NCBI GenBank assembly: GCA_019912395.1
Contig: JAIOIH010000086.1
Coordinates: 52,522-116,521, forward strand
DNA: 64,000 nt
DNA from: Flavobacteriales bacterium
GTDB lineage: Bacteria > Bacteroidota > Bacteroidia > Flavobacteriales_F > PHOS-HE28
Reading direction: 5' to 3'
Position numbers and translations under genes: made by a program. The notes beneath the pieces were generated by a model. The model was not told where the DNA came from and searched no databases. It saw only the letters and a list, made by a program, of their open reading frames with translations. This document shows positions 25,776-33,800 of the stretch, in pieces; position 1 is the first letter of the stretch; each line of letters starts with the position of its first letter.

Positions 25776-26810
25776 TCATTCATATCGCCAGCGCTTTGCG
25801 AGCCGTACCAGATGCAGCATGATCGGCACTTCGATCAGCACGCCCACCACGGTGACGAGCGCTGCGCCACTGTTGAGCCCGAACAGTGCGATGGCCACGG
25901 CCACGGCAAGTTCGAAGAAATTGCTGGCGCCGATCATGCTGGCCGGTGCGCAGGTCCGGTACGGTAGTTTCAGCAGGCGCCCGCCTTTCCACGTGAGAAA
26001 GAAGATGAAGTAGGTCTGCAGTGCGAGCGGGACGGCGATGAGCAGGATGTGGAAGGGGTTCGCCAGGATCTTGCTGCCTTGGAAGGAGAAGAGCAGTACC
26101 AATGTGAGCAGCAGCGCGGCGATCGAGATCGGTTTCAGTTTCGGGAGGAACCCGGTCTTGAACCATTCCTCGCCACGCGTCCGGATGAGCCATCGGTTCG
26201 TCAGGTAGCCGGCCACCAGCGGGATCACCACGAAGACCACGACCGAGGTGATCAGCACATCCATCGGAATGGCAATGCCGGTGATGCCCAGCAGCAGTTG
26301 CACGATGGGGACGAAGAGCACCAAGAGGATGAGATCGTTGACGCTCACTTGCACCAAGGTGTAGTTGGGGTCGCCGCCGCTGAGGTAGCTCCACACGAAG
26401 ACCATCGCGGTGCAGGGTGCAGCACCGAGCAGGATGGCACCGGCGATATACTCCTGGGCGAGTTCGGGTTCGAGCCACGCGCTGTACAGATGGTCGAAGA
26501 AGAGCCACGCGAAGAAGGCCATGGTGAAGGGCTTGACGAGCCAGTTCACCACCACCGTCAGGCTCAAGCCTTTCATATCCCGCCCGATGCGGGCAATGGA
26601 ACCGAAGTCGATCTGCACCATCATGGGGTAGATCATCAACCAGATCAGCACCGCCACGGGCAGGTTCACTTGGTTGTGCTCCAGGTCGGCGACCACCTGC
26701 ATGCCACTGCCCGCCAGTTGGCCCAAGGCGATACCGACGGCGATGCACAGCAGCACCCAGGCCGTGAGGTACTTCTCGAAAAAGCCGATGCTCGGTGCCT
26801 GGTCGGTCAT
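25776..26810 (-). CDS. arsB: ACR3-family arsenite efflux permease
   Basis: 344 residues with about ten hydrophobic segments. Family signatures are LIWLMIYPMMVQIDFGSI, NWLVKPFTMAFFAW, the conserved cysteine stretch AILLGAAPCTAMVFVWSYLS, and ASNFFELAVAVAIALFG near the end. ACR3 (also named ArsB in annotation) exports arsenite across the inner membrane using the proton gradient. No arsR repressor or arsC reductase is beside it, so the gene is an isolated resistance determinant here. It lies inside the DNA separating the two aldehyde dehydrogenase genes and may have arrived by transfer. Confidence 0.93.
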   Translation of the reverse strand: MTDQAPSIGFFEKYLTAWVLLCIAVGIALGQLAGSGMQVVADLEHNQVNLPVAVLIWLMIYPMMVQIDFGSIARIGRDMKGLSLTVVVNWLVKPFTMAFFAWLFFDHLYSAWLEPELAQEYIAGAILLGAAPCTAMVFVWSYLSGGDPNYTLVQVSVNDLILLVLFVPIVQLLLGITGIAIPMDVLITSVVVFVVIPLVAGYLTNRWLIRTRGEEWFKTGFLPKLKPISIAALLLTLVLLFSFQGSKILANPFHILLIAVPLALQTYFIFFLTWKGGRLLKLPYRTCAPASMIGASNFFELAVAVAIALFGLNSGAALVTVVGVLIEVPIMLHLVRLAKRWRYE

Positions 26811-27003
26811 TCGTGGGACTGTTGCATTACAGGGATCGATCCAGCAGCGATGTGTGAACAGCGCTCAACCCTGTCGACGGCCCTGTTGCGCTGCGATGAT
26901 ACGTGGTTCCGTGCAAGGTTCCCAGCGGATGATCGATCGCATCGTGGGTTTTCACGCATTGCGCCCCCCCTGATGTCGTACCACAGCGAACCGCTACGGT
27001 CGA

Positions 27004-27354
27004 TCACTTCCGCAGGATCTTCTCCATCTTCCTGCCCTTGGCCAGTTCATCCACCAACTTGTCCAGGTAGCGGATCTTTTGCATGAGCGGATCCTCGATC
27101 TCCTCCACCCGATAGCCGCAGATCACGCCGGTGATCATGCTTACGTTCGGGTTGAGCTTGGGCGCCTTGGCGAAGAAGCTCTCGAAGTCCACCTTCGTGT
27201 CGAGCACCTTCTGCAGGCCCTTCTCCGTGTAGCCCGTGAGCCAGTGGATCACGGTGTGCAGTTCCTCTTTCGTGCGACCCTTCTTCTCCACCTTGGTAAC
27301 GTAGTGGGGGTAGACGCTTGCGAAGGTCATGCGGAAGACCCTTGTGTTATCCAT
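27004..27354 (-). CDS. DUF2200-family protein
   Basis: 116 residues matching the DUF2200 family: [38 protein letters not shown] at the N-terminus and [34 protein letters not shown] towards the end. The product is small, soluble and probably cytoplasmic. Its function is not established in the literature known to me. An imperfect -7 element (CAACTTTG) lies about 20 bases upstream of the start. The 193 bp between it and acr3 hold no gene that I can see. Confidence 0.85.
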   Translation of the reverse strand: MDNTRVFRMTFASVYPHYVTKVEKKGRTKEELHTVIHWLTGYTEKGLQKVLDTKVDFESFFAKAPKLNPNVSMITGVICGYRVEEIEDPLMQKIRYLDKLVDELAKGRKMEKILRK

Positions 27355-27478
27355 GGCGGTGGCTTGTTAAGCCACAAAGTTGGGGGCTTTCATCCCGCCA
27401 TGTGCCGGCCACGTCAAAGACCTGTGGTATACCGGGCTTTCATGCTATCCATGTTCGCCAGCTCAGGCGATCGGACCC

Positions 27479-27486
27479 TACCTTTG
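27479..27486 (+). promoter_or_regulatory. -7 element TACCTTTG
   Basis: Exact TAnnTTTG match, 19 bases before the ATG of the small antitoxin-like gene at 27506. Confidence 0.6.
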
Positions 27487-27505
27487 GTCTTCAAGCTGAT
27501 CGACA

Positions 27506-27769
27506 ATGAGCGCCATTGACCTCCGCACCGAGATCTTGCAATTGCTGCAGAAGGAACGGAACGAGAGCATCCTCACCACCATCCGCTCATTGCTCAAGCG
27601 CGATGTGAAGGGAGAGCACTTCGACATCACCGATGATGAGCTGGCGGAGTTGGAGGAGATCGACCGCAGGCGTAAGGCCGGGTTGGATACATACGTCAGC
27701 TTGGACGAAGCCATGCATAAGATCCGCCAAGGGCGGCCTATTCAACGATATGGAGAAATGGCGATGTAA
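27506..27769 (+). CDS. Small antitoxin-like protein, no toxin partner visible
   Basis: 87 residues, highly charged. The C-terminal part, ITDDELAELEEIDRRRKAGLDTYVSLDEAMHKIRQG, has the form of addiction-module antitoxins in which an acidic helix is followed by TYxSxDEA...IR. In such modules the toxin gene usually follows at once, often overlapping. Here the next 110 bp are two REP-like repeats and no toxin is present, so the protein is either an orphan antitoxin or something else. A clean TACCTTTG promoter element suggests that it is expressed. A second antitoxin-like remnant lies at 29466-29555. Confidence 0.55.
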   Translation: MSAIDLRTEILQLLQKERNESILTTIRSLLKRDVKGEHFDITDDELAELEEIDRRRKAGLDTYVSLDEAMHKIRQGRPIQRYGEMAM

Positions 27770-27770
27770 A

Positions 27771-27854
27771 GGCACGAGCGTGGACGCTCGCACCAGAGTT
27801 GGGGGATCGGTGGAGCGGATGGCACGGGCGGGGACGGTCGCGCTAGAGTTGGGG
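27771..27854. repeat. Two REP-like units in tandem
   Basis: GGCACGAGCGTGGACGCTCG followed by CACCAGAGTTGGGGG (27771-27805) recurs as GGCACGGGCGGGGACGGTCG plus CGCTAGAGTTGGGG (27821-27854), with a 50-bp period. The first unit forms the hairpin CGAGCGT-GG-ACGCTCG. A third, partial copy (GTCGCGCCAGAGTTGAGGG) is at 29695-29713. Confidence 0.6.
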
Positions 27855-27886
27855 ACTGTTCCTTATCGTCAGCCTGACCTCATCGC

Positions 27887-28273
27887 TCAAGGCAAACCCG
27901 CCCAAGGGTCCCGCACCGCCTTAGTCGCTTCGCGCAGCAACTGCCTCCGTAGTATGATGCGGAAAGCCAGAGGCCGCATCATGTCATGAACGACCACGTA
28001 GCAATAAGCGGCAGGCAAGAGGAACGGGAGTGCTAGGATGAAAAGAACACGCGCGCGGGCATGCAACTCGGTGAACTCCTCTTGGAAGAAAATCCAGATA
28101 GACGCAAAAGCGATCACCAATGGAGCGAGGAAGACGGCAACTCCGAGTAGGACCAGCTCTTGACGTGTCGGAAGATCGAAGGCACTGGGCTTCTCATTCC
28201 GCAGCCAAGGACCGAAGTACTTCAAGGGAGCCCGCAGCTCGGAGACTTCGCCTATGGTTATGATGGACCGCAT
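27887..28273 (-). CDS. Hypothetical membrane protein
   Basis: 128 residues from the ATG at 28273 (MRSIITIGEVSELRAPLKYFGPW). A longer frame to 28375 was rejected because TACCTTCG at 28279-28286 sits immediately before this ATG. Two hydrophobic helices are clear, VLLGVAVFLAPLVIAFASIWIFF (about 43-65) and VLFILALPFLLPAAYCYVVV (about 80-100), followed by a basic tail. This predicts a small inner-membrane protein with both ends cytoplasmic. I do not recognise a family. Confidence 0.6.
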   Translation of the reverse strand: MRSIITIGEVSELRAPLKYFGPWLRNEKPSAFDLPTRQELVLLGVAVFLAPLVIAFASIWIFFQEEFTELHARARVLFILALPFLLPAAYCYVVVHDMMRPLAFRIILRRQLLREATKAVRDPWAGLP

Positions 28274-28278
28274 GTGAT

Positions 28279-28286
28279 CGAAGGTA
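28279..28286 (-). promoter_or_regulatory. -7 element TACCTTCG
   Basis: TAnnTTCG match on the minus strand five bases before the ATG at 28273, which decides the start of the hypothetical membrane protein. Confidence 0.5.
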
Positions 28287-28388
28287 GGTGTGGAATGGAT
28301 CTTCCAAGTGCGGCTCAGCAAATTTGCGTGAGGGATAGAAGCGGAATCCACAGCGACCATAATGTTCAAAGTCAAGTCCGAGTCAGGA

Positions 28389-29222
28389 TCACTTCATCTT
28401 TCCGCGATCCAGCAACCGGATGGCATCTACGGTGAGCGAGCGCATCTGTCGGATCGCAATGGCGTTGAGCTTGGTGAGCCGTTCACTTTGCTCTAAGCCC
28501 ATGTGGATGAACTCGGCGTTGAGACTTTCCATGTTCGCCAGCACCAGCAACTGCTCGATGGTAGCATGATCGCGCATGTTGCCATCTAGCTGAGTGTTGG
28601 CCTCGCGCCACTGTTTGGCCGTCTGCCCGAACATGGCAACATTGAGAAGATCCGCCTCGTTGGCATACGTAATGGCAGCCTGCACGGGCGTGACTTCCGG
28701 CGGGATCAGGTGAGCCTTGATGGCATCGGTATGGATGCGGTAGTTGACCTTGGAAAGGGTGCGATTGAGGTTCCAAGCAAGGGAAAGTCGTTGGCCCTCA
28801 TCCTCCTTAAGACGTTGGAATTCCTTGATGAGATAGATCTTGAAGGCCGGGCTGATCCACATGCCGAACTCGAAGGCGATGTCCTTGTGTGCATAAGTGC
28901 CGCCATAACGGCCAGCACTGGCCCGAAGCCCGATGGCATTGGTTTTCGCGACCCAGTCCTTCACACTGAGCTTGTAGCTATTGAGGCCCACTTGGGACTT
29001 AATTGTGGCACATTCGCCATAATTAAACCGAGGGTTGTAAACGCTCTCCCAGATGCTGAGGAATTCAACCGTGTTCCGGTTGCGCAGCCAGTCGGAGATG
29101 AAGAAGTCTCCCTCCTTTGCCCTCAGCATGTCGGTGAGGGAGATGTAGTCCTCGTTGCGATCGGTGAGTATGGCGATCGGAACACCTTGAACTTCGATGG
29201 TCGCTTTGGTTTGTTTCTTCAT
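28389..29222 (-). CDS. KilA-N domain protein
   Basis: 277 residues. Residues 1-110 match the KilA-N DNA-binding domain in the form common among bacterial accessory genes: YISLTDMLRAKEGDFFISDWLRNRNTVEFLSIWE, then SVKDWVAKTNAIGLRASAGRYGGTYAHKDIAFEFGMWISPAFKIYLIKEFQRL. The C-terminal part is helical (ADLLNVAMFGQTAKQWREANTQLDGNMRDHATIEQLLVLANMESLNAEFIHMGL) and is typical of these chromosomal KilA-N proteins. They are thought to bind DNA, but their target and role are unsettled. A 49-bp stretch of this gene is duplicated at 29332-29379. It belongs to the accessory block with the restriction-modification genes. Confidence 0.88.
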   Translation of the reverse strand: MKKQTKATIEVQGVPIAILTDRNEDYISLTDMLRAKEGDFFISDWLRNRNTVEFLSIWESVYNPRFNYGECATIKSQVGLNSYKLSVKDWVAKTNAIGLRASAGRYGGTYAHKDIAFEFGMWISPAFKIYLIKEFQRLKEDEGQRLSLAWNLNRTLSKVNYRIHTDAIKAHLIPPEVTPVQAAITYANEADLLNVAMFGQTAKQWREANTQLDGNMRDHATIEQLLVLANMESLNAEFIHMGLEQSERLTKLNAIAIRQMRSLTVDAIRLLDRGKMK

Positions 29223-29331
29223 CCGTTAAACCGGTTGACGGGAAGTTCGTCAGCAGGCCACTGACAATATAGAGAACGACCCACCTACGGCGAAGAGCGA
29301 TGCGATGCCCGCTCACATCCTCAAGATATTT

Positions 29332-29379
29332 TTGAAGCCCACTTGGGACTTATTTGTGGCACTTCGCCCTAATTGGACC
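29332..29379. repeat. Degenerate duplicate of an internal KilA-N gene segment
   Basis: TTGAAGCCCACTTGGGACTT and the following 28 bases align with 28981-29029 inside the KilA-N gene. There are about five substitutions and one deletion over 49 positions. The deletion breaks the reading frame, so this copy is non-coding. Confidence 0.6.
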
Positions 29380-29465
29380 TATCGGAACGCATCACGGTCT
29401 TCGATCCACCGCGAGTGAGGCAACGGAAGTTCGAGTGACGTGGACCTCCGATCTGAAGCTTATGC

Positions 29466-29555
29466 CTACTTAGCCTTGCGAGCCATCTCCCTAACTTCCT
29501 CCCACGTATAGTTCTTGCCCTCACCGCGCTTGATGACTCTAACAGGCCTTAAAGC
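29466..29555 (-). pseudogene. Antitoxin-like gene remnant
   Basis: The minus strand reads RVIKRGEGKNYTWEEVREMA, then RKAK and TAG at 29466-29468. The NYTWEEVRE pattern is that of the C-terminus of small addiction-module antitoxins. A stop codon at 29556-29558 cuts the frame upstream, and no start or toxin is present, so this is a fragment. Confidence 0.5.
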
Positions 29556-29764
29556 CTAACATTCTATATGAGCCCAGGCCCGGAAGGGCTGCAGGTCCAA
29601 TAAGCGTCTCAGGCCGTTAGCCTATCGCGCCAGACGGTTCACCTGCTGCCCCGCTCAGTTCCCTTCTTGGAATCTTTCACGGGACAAGTGTAGAGTCGCG
29701 CCAGAGTTGAGGGTGTAGCTGTGGACGATGAGGCGGGGCATTGTGCGAGACTAGATTGAATCTG

Positions 29765-30799
29765 TCAAACCCGCTTGATTCTATGCTGTTTGTCCCCTAT
29801 TCGAATAACAACCTCGCTGGGTGACCAAGACATTGATATCGGATCCAATTGAATCGGATCGAAATCACTTGCGGCATCCAATGCTGGTTTGATGTAGTTC
29901 TCCACGAAACTTGCCATAGTCGGACCGGCTCGGTCTTCAATATGTCTCCATGCTGATTCGCCAACATATACCAGACCTCCAAGTTCAAGGAAGAGCGCAC
30001 TAAGTTCCTCAAACCGATTCGAGGATGTTGGGTCTAGGACGATTAGAACAGGCTTGAGCCCAGCAGCAACGCACTCTTTTGGAAACGACAACTCTTCTTC
30101 CCACCGGCCTTGTCCGCTTGCAGCAACCGTAAGCCGGATCTTGAACTCATATGCAAGCTTCTCATCCTCGACAAAACAATCGATTTGTCGCCCCTCCTTC
30201 TTCGACTTGCCATTTTCACCGATTCGTTTGACTGGAGATGATTTGGCATCCACAGATTCACCACCGAGGCAGCGCGTAAGCACAGGTTCGAACAGGTAGC
30301 CCGTTTCTTGGCCGGAACGATTATCAAGGTCGAAGACCCACTTGCGCCAGACAAGCCAATTGAAGAGGAATCGATCCGGATAGGTACCATACTCCAATAG
30401 TCCACGAGTTCCAACTTGGTCCATTGTTGGTTTTGCCTGCGTGCTGAGAATCTTTTGGAACTTGAGCCGTCGTTTATGAAGAGAACAGAGATTTGAGAAG
30501 TACATGCCGAAGTCCGTCTCTATAGCAAGCGCTGCTTCGATGGACTCTTTCAGCTGGTTGGCAGAAACCGAATTGACGTGGCTCTCAAACCAATTAGGAT
30601 CGATTACATAGTAGTTCTCGTTCGGCATCGGGGTTGATGGAACGGGCAAGCCGATGCGACTCGGTTGCCATTTCAAATCACGGCAGATCAGAAGGACCAA
30701 ACCGTACAGTTCGGACTCGCTTAACCTAACCTCCGGGTTTCCACCTGTCAGCGAGCGTGCCTTGTTATACAGCGTCTTTACGGTGATACTAACGGGCAT
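29765..30799 (-). CDS. ApaLI-like type II restriction endonuclease
   Basis: 344 residues from the ATG at 30799. A start at 30835 would overlap the methyltransferase more deeply. The core ETGYLFEPVLTRCLGG, KKEGRQIDCFVEDEKLAYEFKIRLTVAASGQGRWEEEL and PVLIVLDPTSSNRFEELSALFLELGG matches the ApaLI family as I remember it. D and ExK in IDCF and YEFKIR are the likely PD-(D/E)XK catalytic residues. ApaLI itself cuts GTGCAC; the specificity here is inferred only from family. It overlaps the methyltransferase gene by 11 bp on the same strand, forming a compact restriction-modification unit. Base composition is visibly more AT-rich than in the surrounding genes, consistent with horizontal arrival. Confidence 0.83.
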   Translation of the reverse strand: MPVSITVKTLYNKARSLTGGNPEVRLSESELYGLVLLICRDLKWQPSRIGLPVPSTPMPNENYYVIDPNWFESHVNSVSANQLKESIEAALAIETDFGMYFSNLCSLHKRRLKFQKILSTQAKPTMDQVGTRGLLEYGTYPDRFLFNWLVWRKWVFDLDNRSGQETGYLFEPVLTRCLGGESVDAKSSPVKRIGENGKSKKEGRQIDCFVEDEKLAYEFKIRLTVAASGQGRWEEELSFPKECVAAGLKPVLIVLDPTSSNRFEELSALFLELGGLVYVGESAWRHIEDRAGPTMASFVENYIKPALDAASDFDPIQLDPISMSWSPSEVVIRIGDKQHRIKRV

Positions 30800-32069
30800 C
30801 TTCAAAAGCGAGTATTTCTTGTTGTGCGGTCTCAAGCAAAGAGTTCAACAAGCGCGAAGTTCGCTCCAATGCAGGACTCAGGCCTTGCGACTTGGTCAGC
30901 CGATATCCGAGGAACCTTCCCTCGACGTCATGAGATTTGGCCCGAAACCCTTGCGACAAAATGTGCTCTGCGAAAACGCGTGCAAGCAATGGAGGTATAG
31001 CATTTCCAATCTGTTTGATGCGGCTCGACTGATTCCCTGCGAAAGAAAAATCGTCTGGAAACGTTTGGGCACGCGCCGCTTCACGAATGGTCAGCGTACG
31101 ATCTTCCGTTGGGTGAATGAACTCACGCGTTGCCGCACCTGTAATGGTCAAACTTGGTTCATCGGCATGTAAACGCTTCAATCCAGACGGCGATCCGCCT
31201 CGCTTATCAGAAGGAGTACCGTCCATGACACGTCTATTCGCTCGCTTCTGAAAGCTCGGATGCTGGAGTTCTTCAGGCAAGTCCTTCATCGTCTGACCCG
31301 GACCGAGCGCAGCAATCCGTTTTAACTGCAACGGATGCAATGGAGGTGCGAAATGATCGACGACACTTCCCGAATCGCTCGCCAAGAACTCGGCCCAGTG
31401 CCCCTGCATTTCCGCGTTGTATTCCACTGGCTCGTTCTCGACTGCGGGTTGAGGTAAGCCATGTAAAGCTTGCTTCAAGGTCACACCGCCCTTTCTAAAG
31501 ATGCGTCCGTGCGATGGCACGGTAGCAGACGGGAACGCGAAGTCCTTACCAAGTCGGTTACCGACAATGATTACACGCTTACGCCGTTGTGGCACTCCAT
31601 ACTCATGTGCATATACTTTCTCCAGTCGCACACGATAACCGAGACGAACAAAGGCTTTCACTACTTCCGAGACGTACTCACCATTCTTTGTGGTAAGTAG
31701 CCCTTCTACGTTTTCCATCATCAACCACTTCGGCTTTATGACTTCAATTGCTCGCACGTACTGTTTCAGCAAGTGGTTCCTTGGATCATCCCAGAACCTC
31801 GGTCCAGCGGTGCTGAATCCTTGACATGGTGGTCCACCGATCAGCACATCCAACTCCCCAGATTTAAGCGTCAGAGATGAGAGTAGTTGTTCGAAGTCCA
31901 GTTCACAGATGTCCTTACATGCGATGTTCGCTCCAGTGAAGTTGAGCGCATAGGTCTGCATCGCCGACTTATCGAAGTCGGTCGCGAACACTACATCGTA
32001 GCCAGCTTGCTTAAAGCCCAACGAGCATCCCCCTGCACCGGCGAATAGGCTGATTACTTTTGGCATCAT
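30789..32069 (-). CDS. DNA (cytosine-5) methyltransferase of the restriction-modification unit
   Basis: 426 residues. Conserved motifs appear in order: I, ISLFAGAGGCSLGF; IV, GGPPCQGFS with catalytic C82; VI, MMENVEGLL (E119-N120-V121); VIII, QRRKRVIIVG (about 161-170); the target-recognition region (about 190-330); and IX/X, LTIREAARAQTFPDDF and QIGNAIPPLLA. It transfers a methyl group from SAM to C5 of cytosine and should protect host DNA from the overlapping ApaLI-like nuclease. The methyltransferase is first in the transcript, which suits safe establishment in a new host. Confidence 0.94.
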   Translation of the reverse strand: MMPKVISLFAGAGGCSLGFKQAGYDVVFATDFDKSAMQTYALNFTGANIACKDICELDFEQLLSSLTLKSGELDVLIGGPPCQGFSTAGPRFWDDPRNHLLKQYVRAIEVIKPKWLMMENVEGLLTTKNGEYVSEVVKAFVRLGYRVRLEKVYAHEYGVPQRRKRVIIVGNRLGKDFAFPSATVPSHGRIFRKGGVTLKQALHGLPQPAVENEPVEYNAEMQGHWAEFLASDSGSVVDHFAPPLHPLQLKRIAALGPGQTMKDLPEELQHPSFQKRANRRVMDGTPSDKRGGSPSGLKRLHADEPSLTITGAATREFIHPTEDRTLTIREAARAQTFPDDFSFAGNQSSRIKQIGNAIPPLLARVFAEHILSQGFRAKSHDVEGRFLGYRLTKSQGLSPALERTSRLLNSLLETAQQEILAFEDAR

Positions 32070-32150
32070 TTACGTCAGATTGACAGACCACATAATACGC
32101 ATCGGCTCTCCAGATGCGATTATTACGCCGCAGTAAAGTTTCAACAGTAT

Positions 32151-32179
32151 GGACAATAGTTCCGGGCTCCCTATTGTCC
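32151..32179. repeat. 9-bp inverted repeat
   Basis: GGACAATAG and CTATTGTCC flank an 11-base spacer between the methyltransferase start and the aldehyde dehydrogenase end. No T-tract follows on either strand, so it may be an operator of the restriction-modification genes or a remnant rather than a terminator. Confidence 0.4.
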
Positions 32180-32287
32180 TGCATTTCGCGTGAGCGATTG
32201 AAGCGGGTACCCCGCAGCGACGAAGGAGCGAGGAGTACGAGCGGAAAGCGCGATCCGAGGCTTTTGCGAGGGGCACGCCATGACCAT

Positions 32288-33742
32288 TCAATTCAAATTC
32301 AAGTACGCCCCCAACCCATGCACCCCCCCTTCCCGTCCATACCCGCTTTCCTTGTACCCACCGAACGGTGAGGTGGGATCGAACTTGTTGAAGGTGTTGG
32401 CCCAGATGACGCCGGCGCGCATTTTGGTGGTGAGGTTGAAGATCTTGGAGCCCTTGTCCGTCCACACGCCGGCGCTGAGGCCGTAAGGGGTGTTGTTGGC
32501 TTTTTGGATCACCTCGTCCACGGTGCGGAAGGTCTGGATGGCGAGGACGGGGCCGAAGATCTCTTCTTGTGCGATGCGCGCGCTTTGGGCCACGTTGGTG
32601 AAGAGCGTGGGGCGGCACCAGTAGCCTTTGCCGGGCAGGTCGCAGGCGGGCTGGTACATGTCGGCGCCTTCTTCCTGACCGATCTTGAGGTATTTGTTGA
32701 TGATGCCGAGCTGCTCTTTGCTGTTGATGGCGCCGATGTCGGTGTTCTTGTCCAGCGGGTCGCCCACCACGAGGCTTTTCATGCGGTGCTTGAGCTTGCG
32801 CACCACTTCGTCGTGCACGCTTTCCTCCACGTAGAGGCGGGATCCGGCGCAGCACACGTGGCCTTGGTTGAAGTAGATGCCGTTGACGATGCCTTCCACG
32901 GCCTGGTCGATGGTGGCGTCGGCGAAGATGATGTTGGCCGCCTTGCCGCCGAGCTCGAGGGTGGCCTTTTTGGCGGTGCCCGCGATGCTTTTCTGGATGA
33001 GCTTGCCCACGCCGGTGCTTCCGGTGAAGGCGATCTTGTTGACGTCCGGATGGTTGACGAGCGCCGCGCCCGTGGCCCCCGCGCCGGTGATGATGTTGAC
33101 GACGCCGTCGGGGAGCTCGGCCTCCTGGATGAGCTCGGCGAGCAGCAGCGCGGTGAGCGGGGTGGTCTCGGCTGGCTTCAGCACCACGGTGTTGCCGCAG
33201 GCGAGCGCGGGCGCGATCTTCCACGAGGCCATCAGCAGCGGGAAGTTCCACGGGATGATCTGCCCGGCGACACCGAGCGGTGTGGGGTTCTTTCCGGGGA
33301 ACGCGTATTGAAGCTTGTCGGCCCAGCCGGCGTAGTAGAAGAAGTGCGCGGCGGCGAGCGGGATGTCCACATCGCGGCTTTCGCGGATGGCCTTGCCGCC
33401 GTTCATGCTTTCCACCACGGCGAAGTGGCGGGCCTTTTCCTGCAACAGGCGCGCGATCCGGTAGATGTACTTGGCGCGTTCGGCGGCGGGCATCTTGCTC
33501 CACACGTTGTCGTAGGCCTTGCGCGCGGCCTTCACGGCGGCGTCCACATCGGCCTCGCCTGCTTCGGCGATGCGCGCGAGCTTCTGCTCGTTGGCGGGGT
33601 TGATGGTGTCGAAGTATTTGCCGCTCTTGGGCTTTTGCCACTTGCCGCCGATGAAGAGCTCGTACTGCGGCTTCAGTTTGAAGTGGTCCTTGGATTCGGG
33701 GGCCGGTGCCAGGGGCCAGTTGGTGGTGTTCTTCTTTGCCAT
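32288..33742 (-). CDS. Aldehyde dehydrogenase, NAD(P)-dependent, full length
   Basis: 484 residues. Family landmarks are PLGVAGQIIPWNFPLLMASWKIAPALACGNTVVLKPAE, IAFTGSTGVGK (cofactor), LELGGKAANI with the general base Glu (about 250), the catalytic cysteine in FNQGHVCCAGSRLY (about 284), EEIFGPVL and the C-terminal PFGGYKESGYGREGG. It oxidises aldehydes to acids in the cytoplasm; the substrate is unknown. In related flavobacteria it precedes the short aldehyde dehydrogenase-like gene, often after deoC. Here that partner is 7 kb downstream. A perfect TATCTTTG element lies 7 bases before the ATG. Confidence 0.94.
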   Translation of the reverse strand: MAKKNTTNWPLAPAPESKDHFKLKPQYELFIGGKWQKPKSGKYFDTINPANEQKLARIAEAGEADVDAAVKAARKAYDNVWSKMPAAERAKYIYRIARLLQEKARHFAVVESMNGGKAIRESRDVDIPLAAAHFFYYAGWADKLQYAFPGKNPTPLGVAGQIIPWNFPLLMASWKIAPALACGNTVVLKPAETTPLTALLLAELIQEAELPDGVVNIITGAGATGAALVNHPDVNKIAFTGSTGVGKLIQKSIAGTAKKATLELGGKAANIIFADATIDQAVEGIVNGIYFNQGHVCCAGSRLYVEESVHDEVVRKLKHRMKSLVVGDPLDKNTDIGAINSKEQLGIINKYLKIGQEEGADMYQPACDLPGKGYWCRPTLFTNVAQSARIAQEEIFGPVLAIQTFRTVDEVIQKANNTPYGLSAGVWTDKGSKIFNLTTKMRAGVIWANTFNKFDPTSPFGGYKESGYGREGGVHGLGAYLNLN

Positions 33743-33749
33743 GGGTTTT

Positions 33750-33757
33750 CAAAGATA
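33750..33757 (-). promoter_or_regulatory. -7 element TATCTTTG
   Basis: Exact TAnnTTTG match on the minus strand, seven bases before the ATG of the aldehyde dehydrogenase gene at 33742. Confidence 0.65.
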
Positions 33758-33800
33758 GCGGGCGGTCTTTCCACAACCTTCCCCATCGTACTTTTCAGCG

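Larger units (their letters stand above)
29223..29764. other. Gene-poor stretch with remnants
   Basis: No intact gene is visible in these 540 bp. It holds a 48-bp degenerate duplicate of part of the KilA-N gene (29332-29379), an antitoxin-like gene remnant (29466-29555), an attC-like but unconvincing palindrome (29554-29622) and a partial REP-like unit (29695-29713). The make-up suggests a decaying insertion zone. Confidence 0.6.

Noticed and set aside
29554..29622. Integron attC-like palindrome: GCCTAAC ... GTTAGCC over 69 bp beside an antitoxin remnant
   Set aside because: The outer boxes agree at 6 of 7 positions, but the inner arms do not pair as attC sites do, and no integrase or cassette array is seen.
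32070..33776. A 568-codon minus-strand frame over the aldehyde dehydrogenase
   Set aside because: It is Arg/His-rich with no domain pattern and lies one frame off the true aldehyde dehydrogenase, which has all catalytic motifs.
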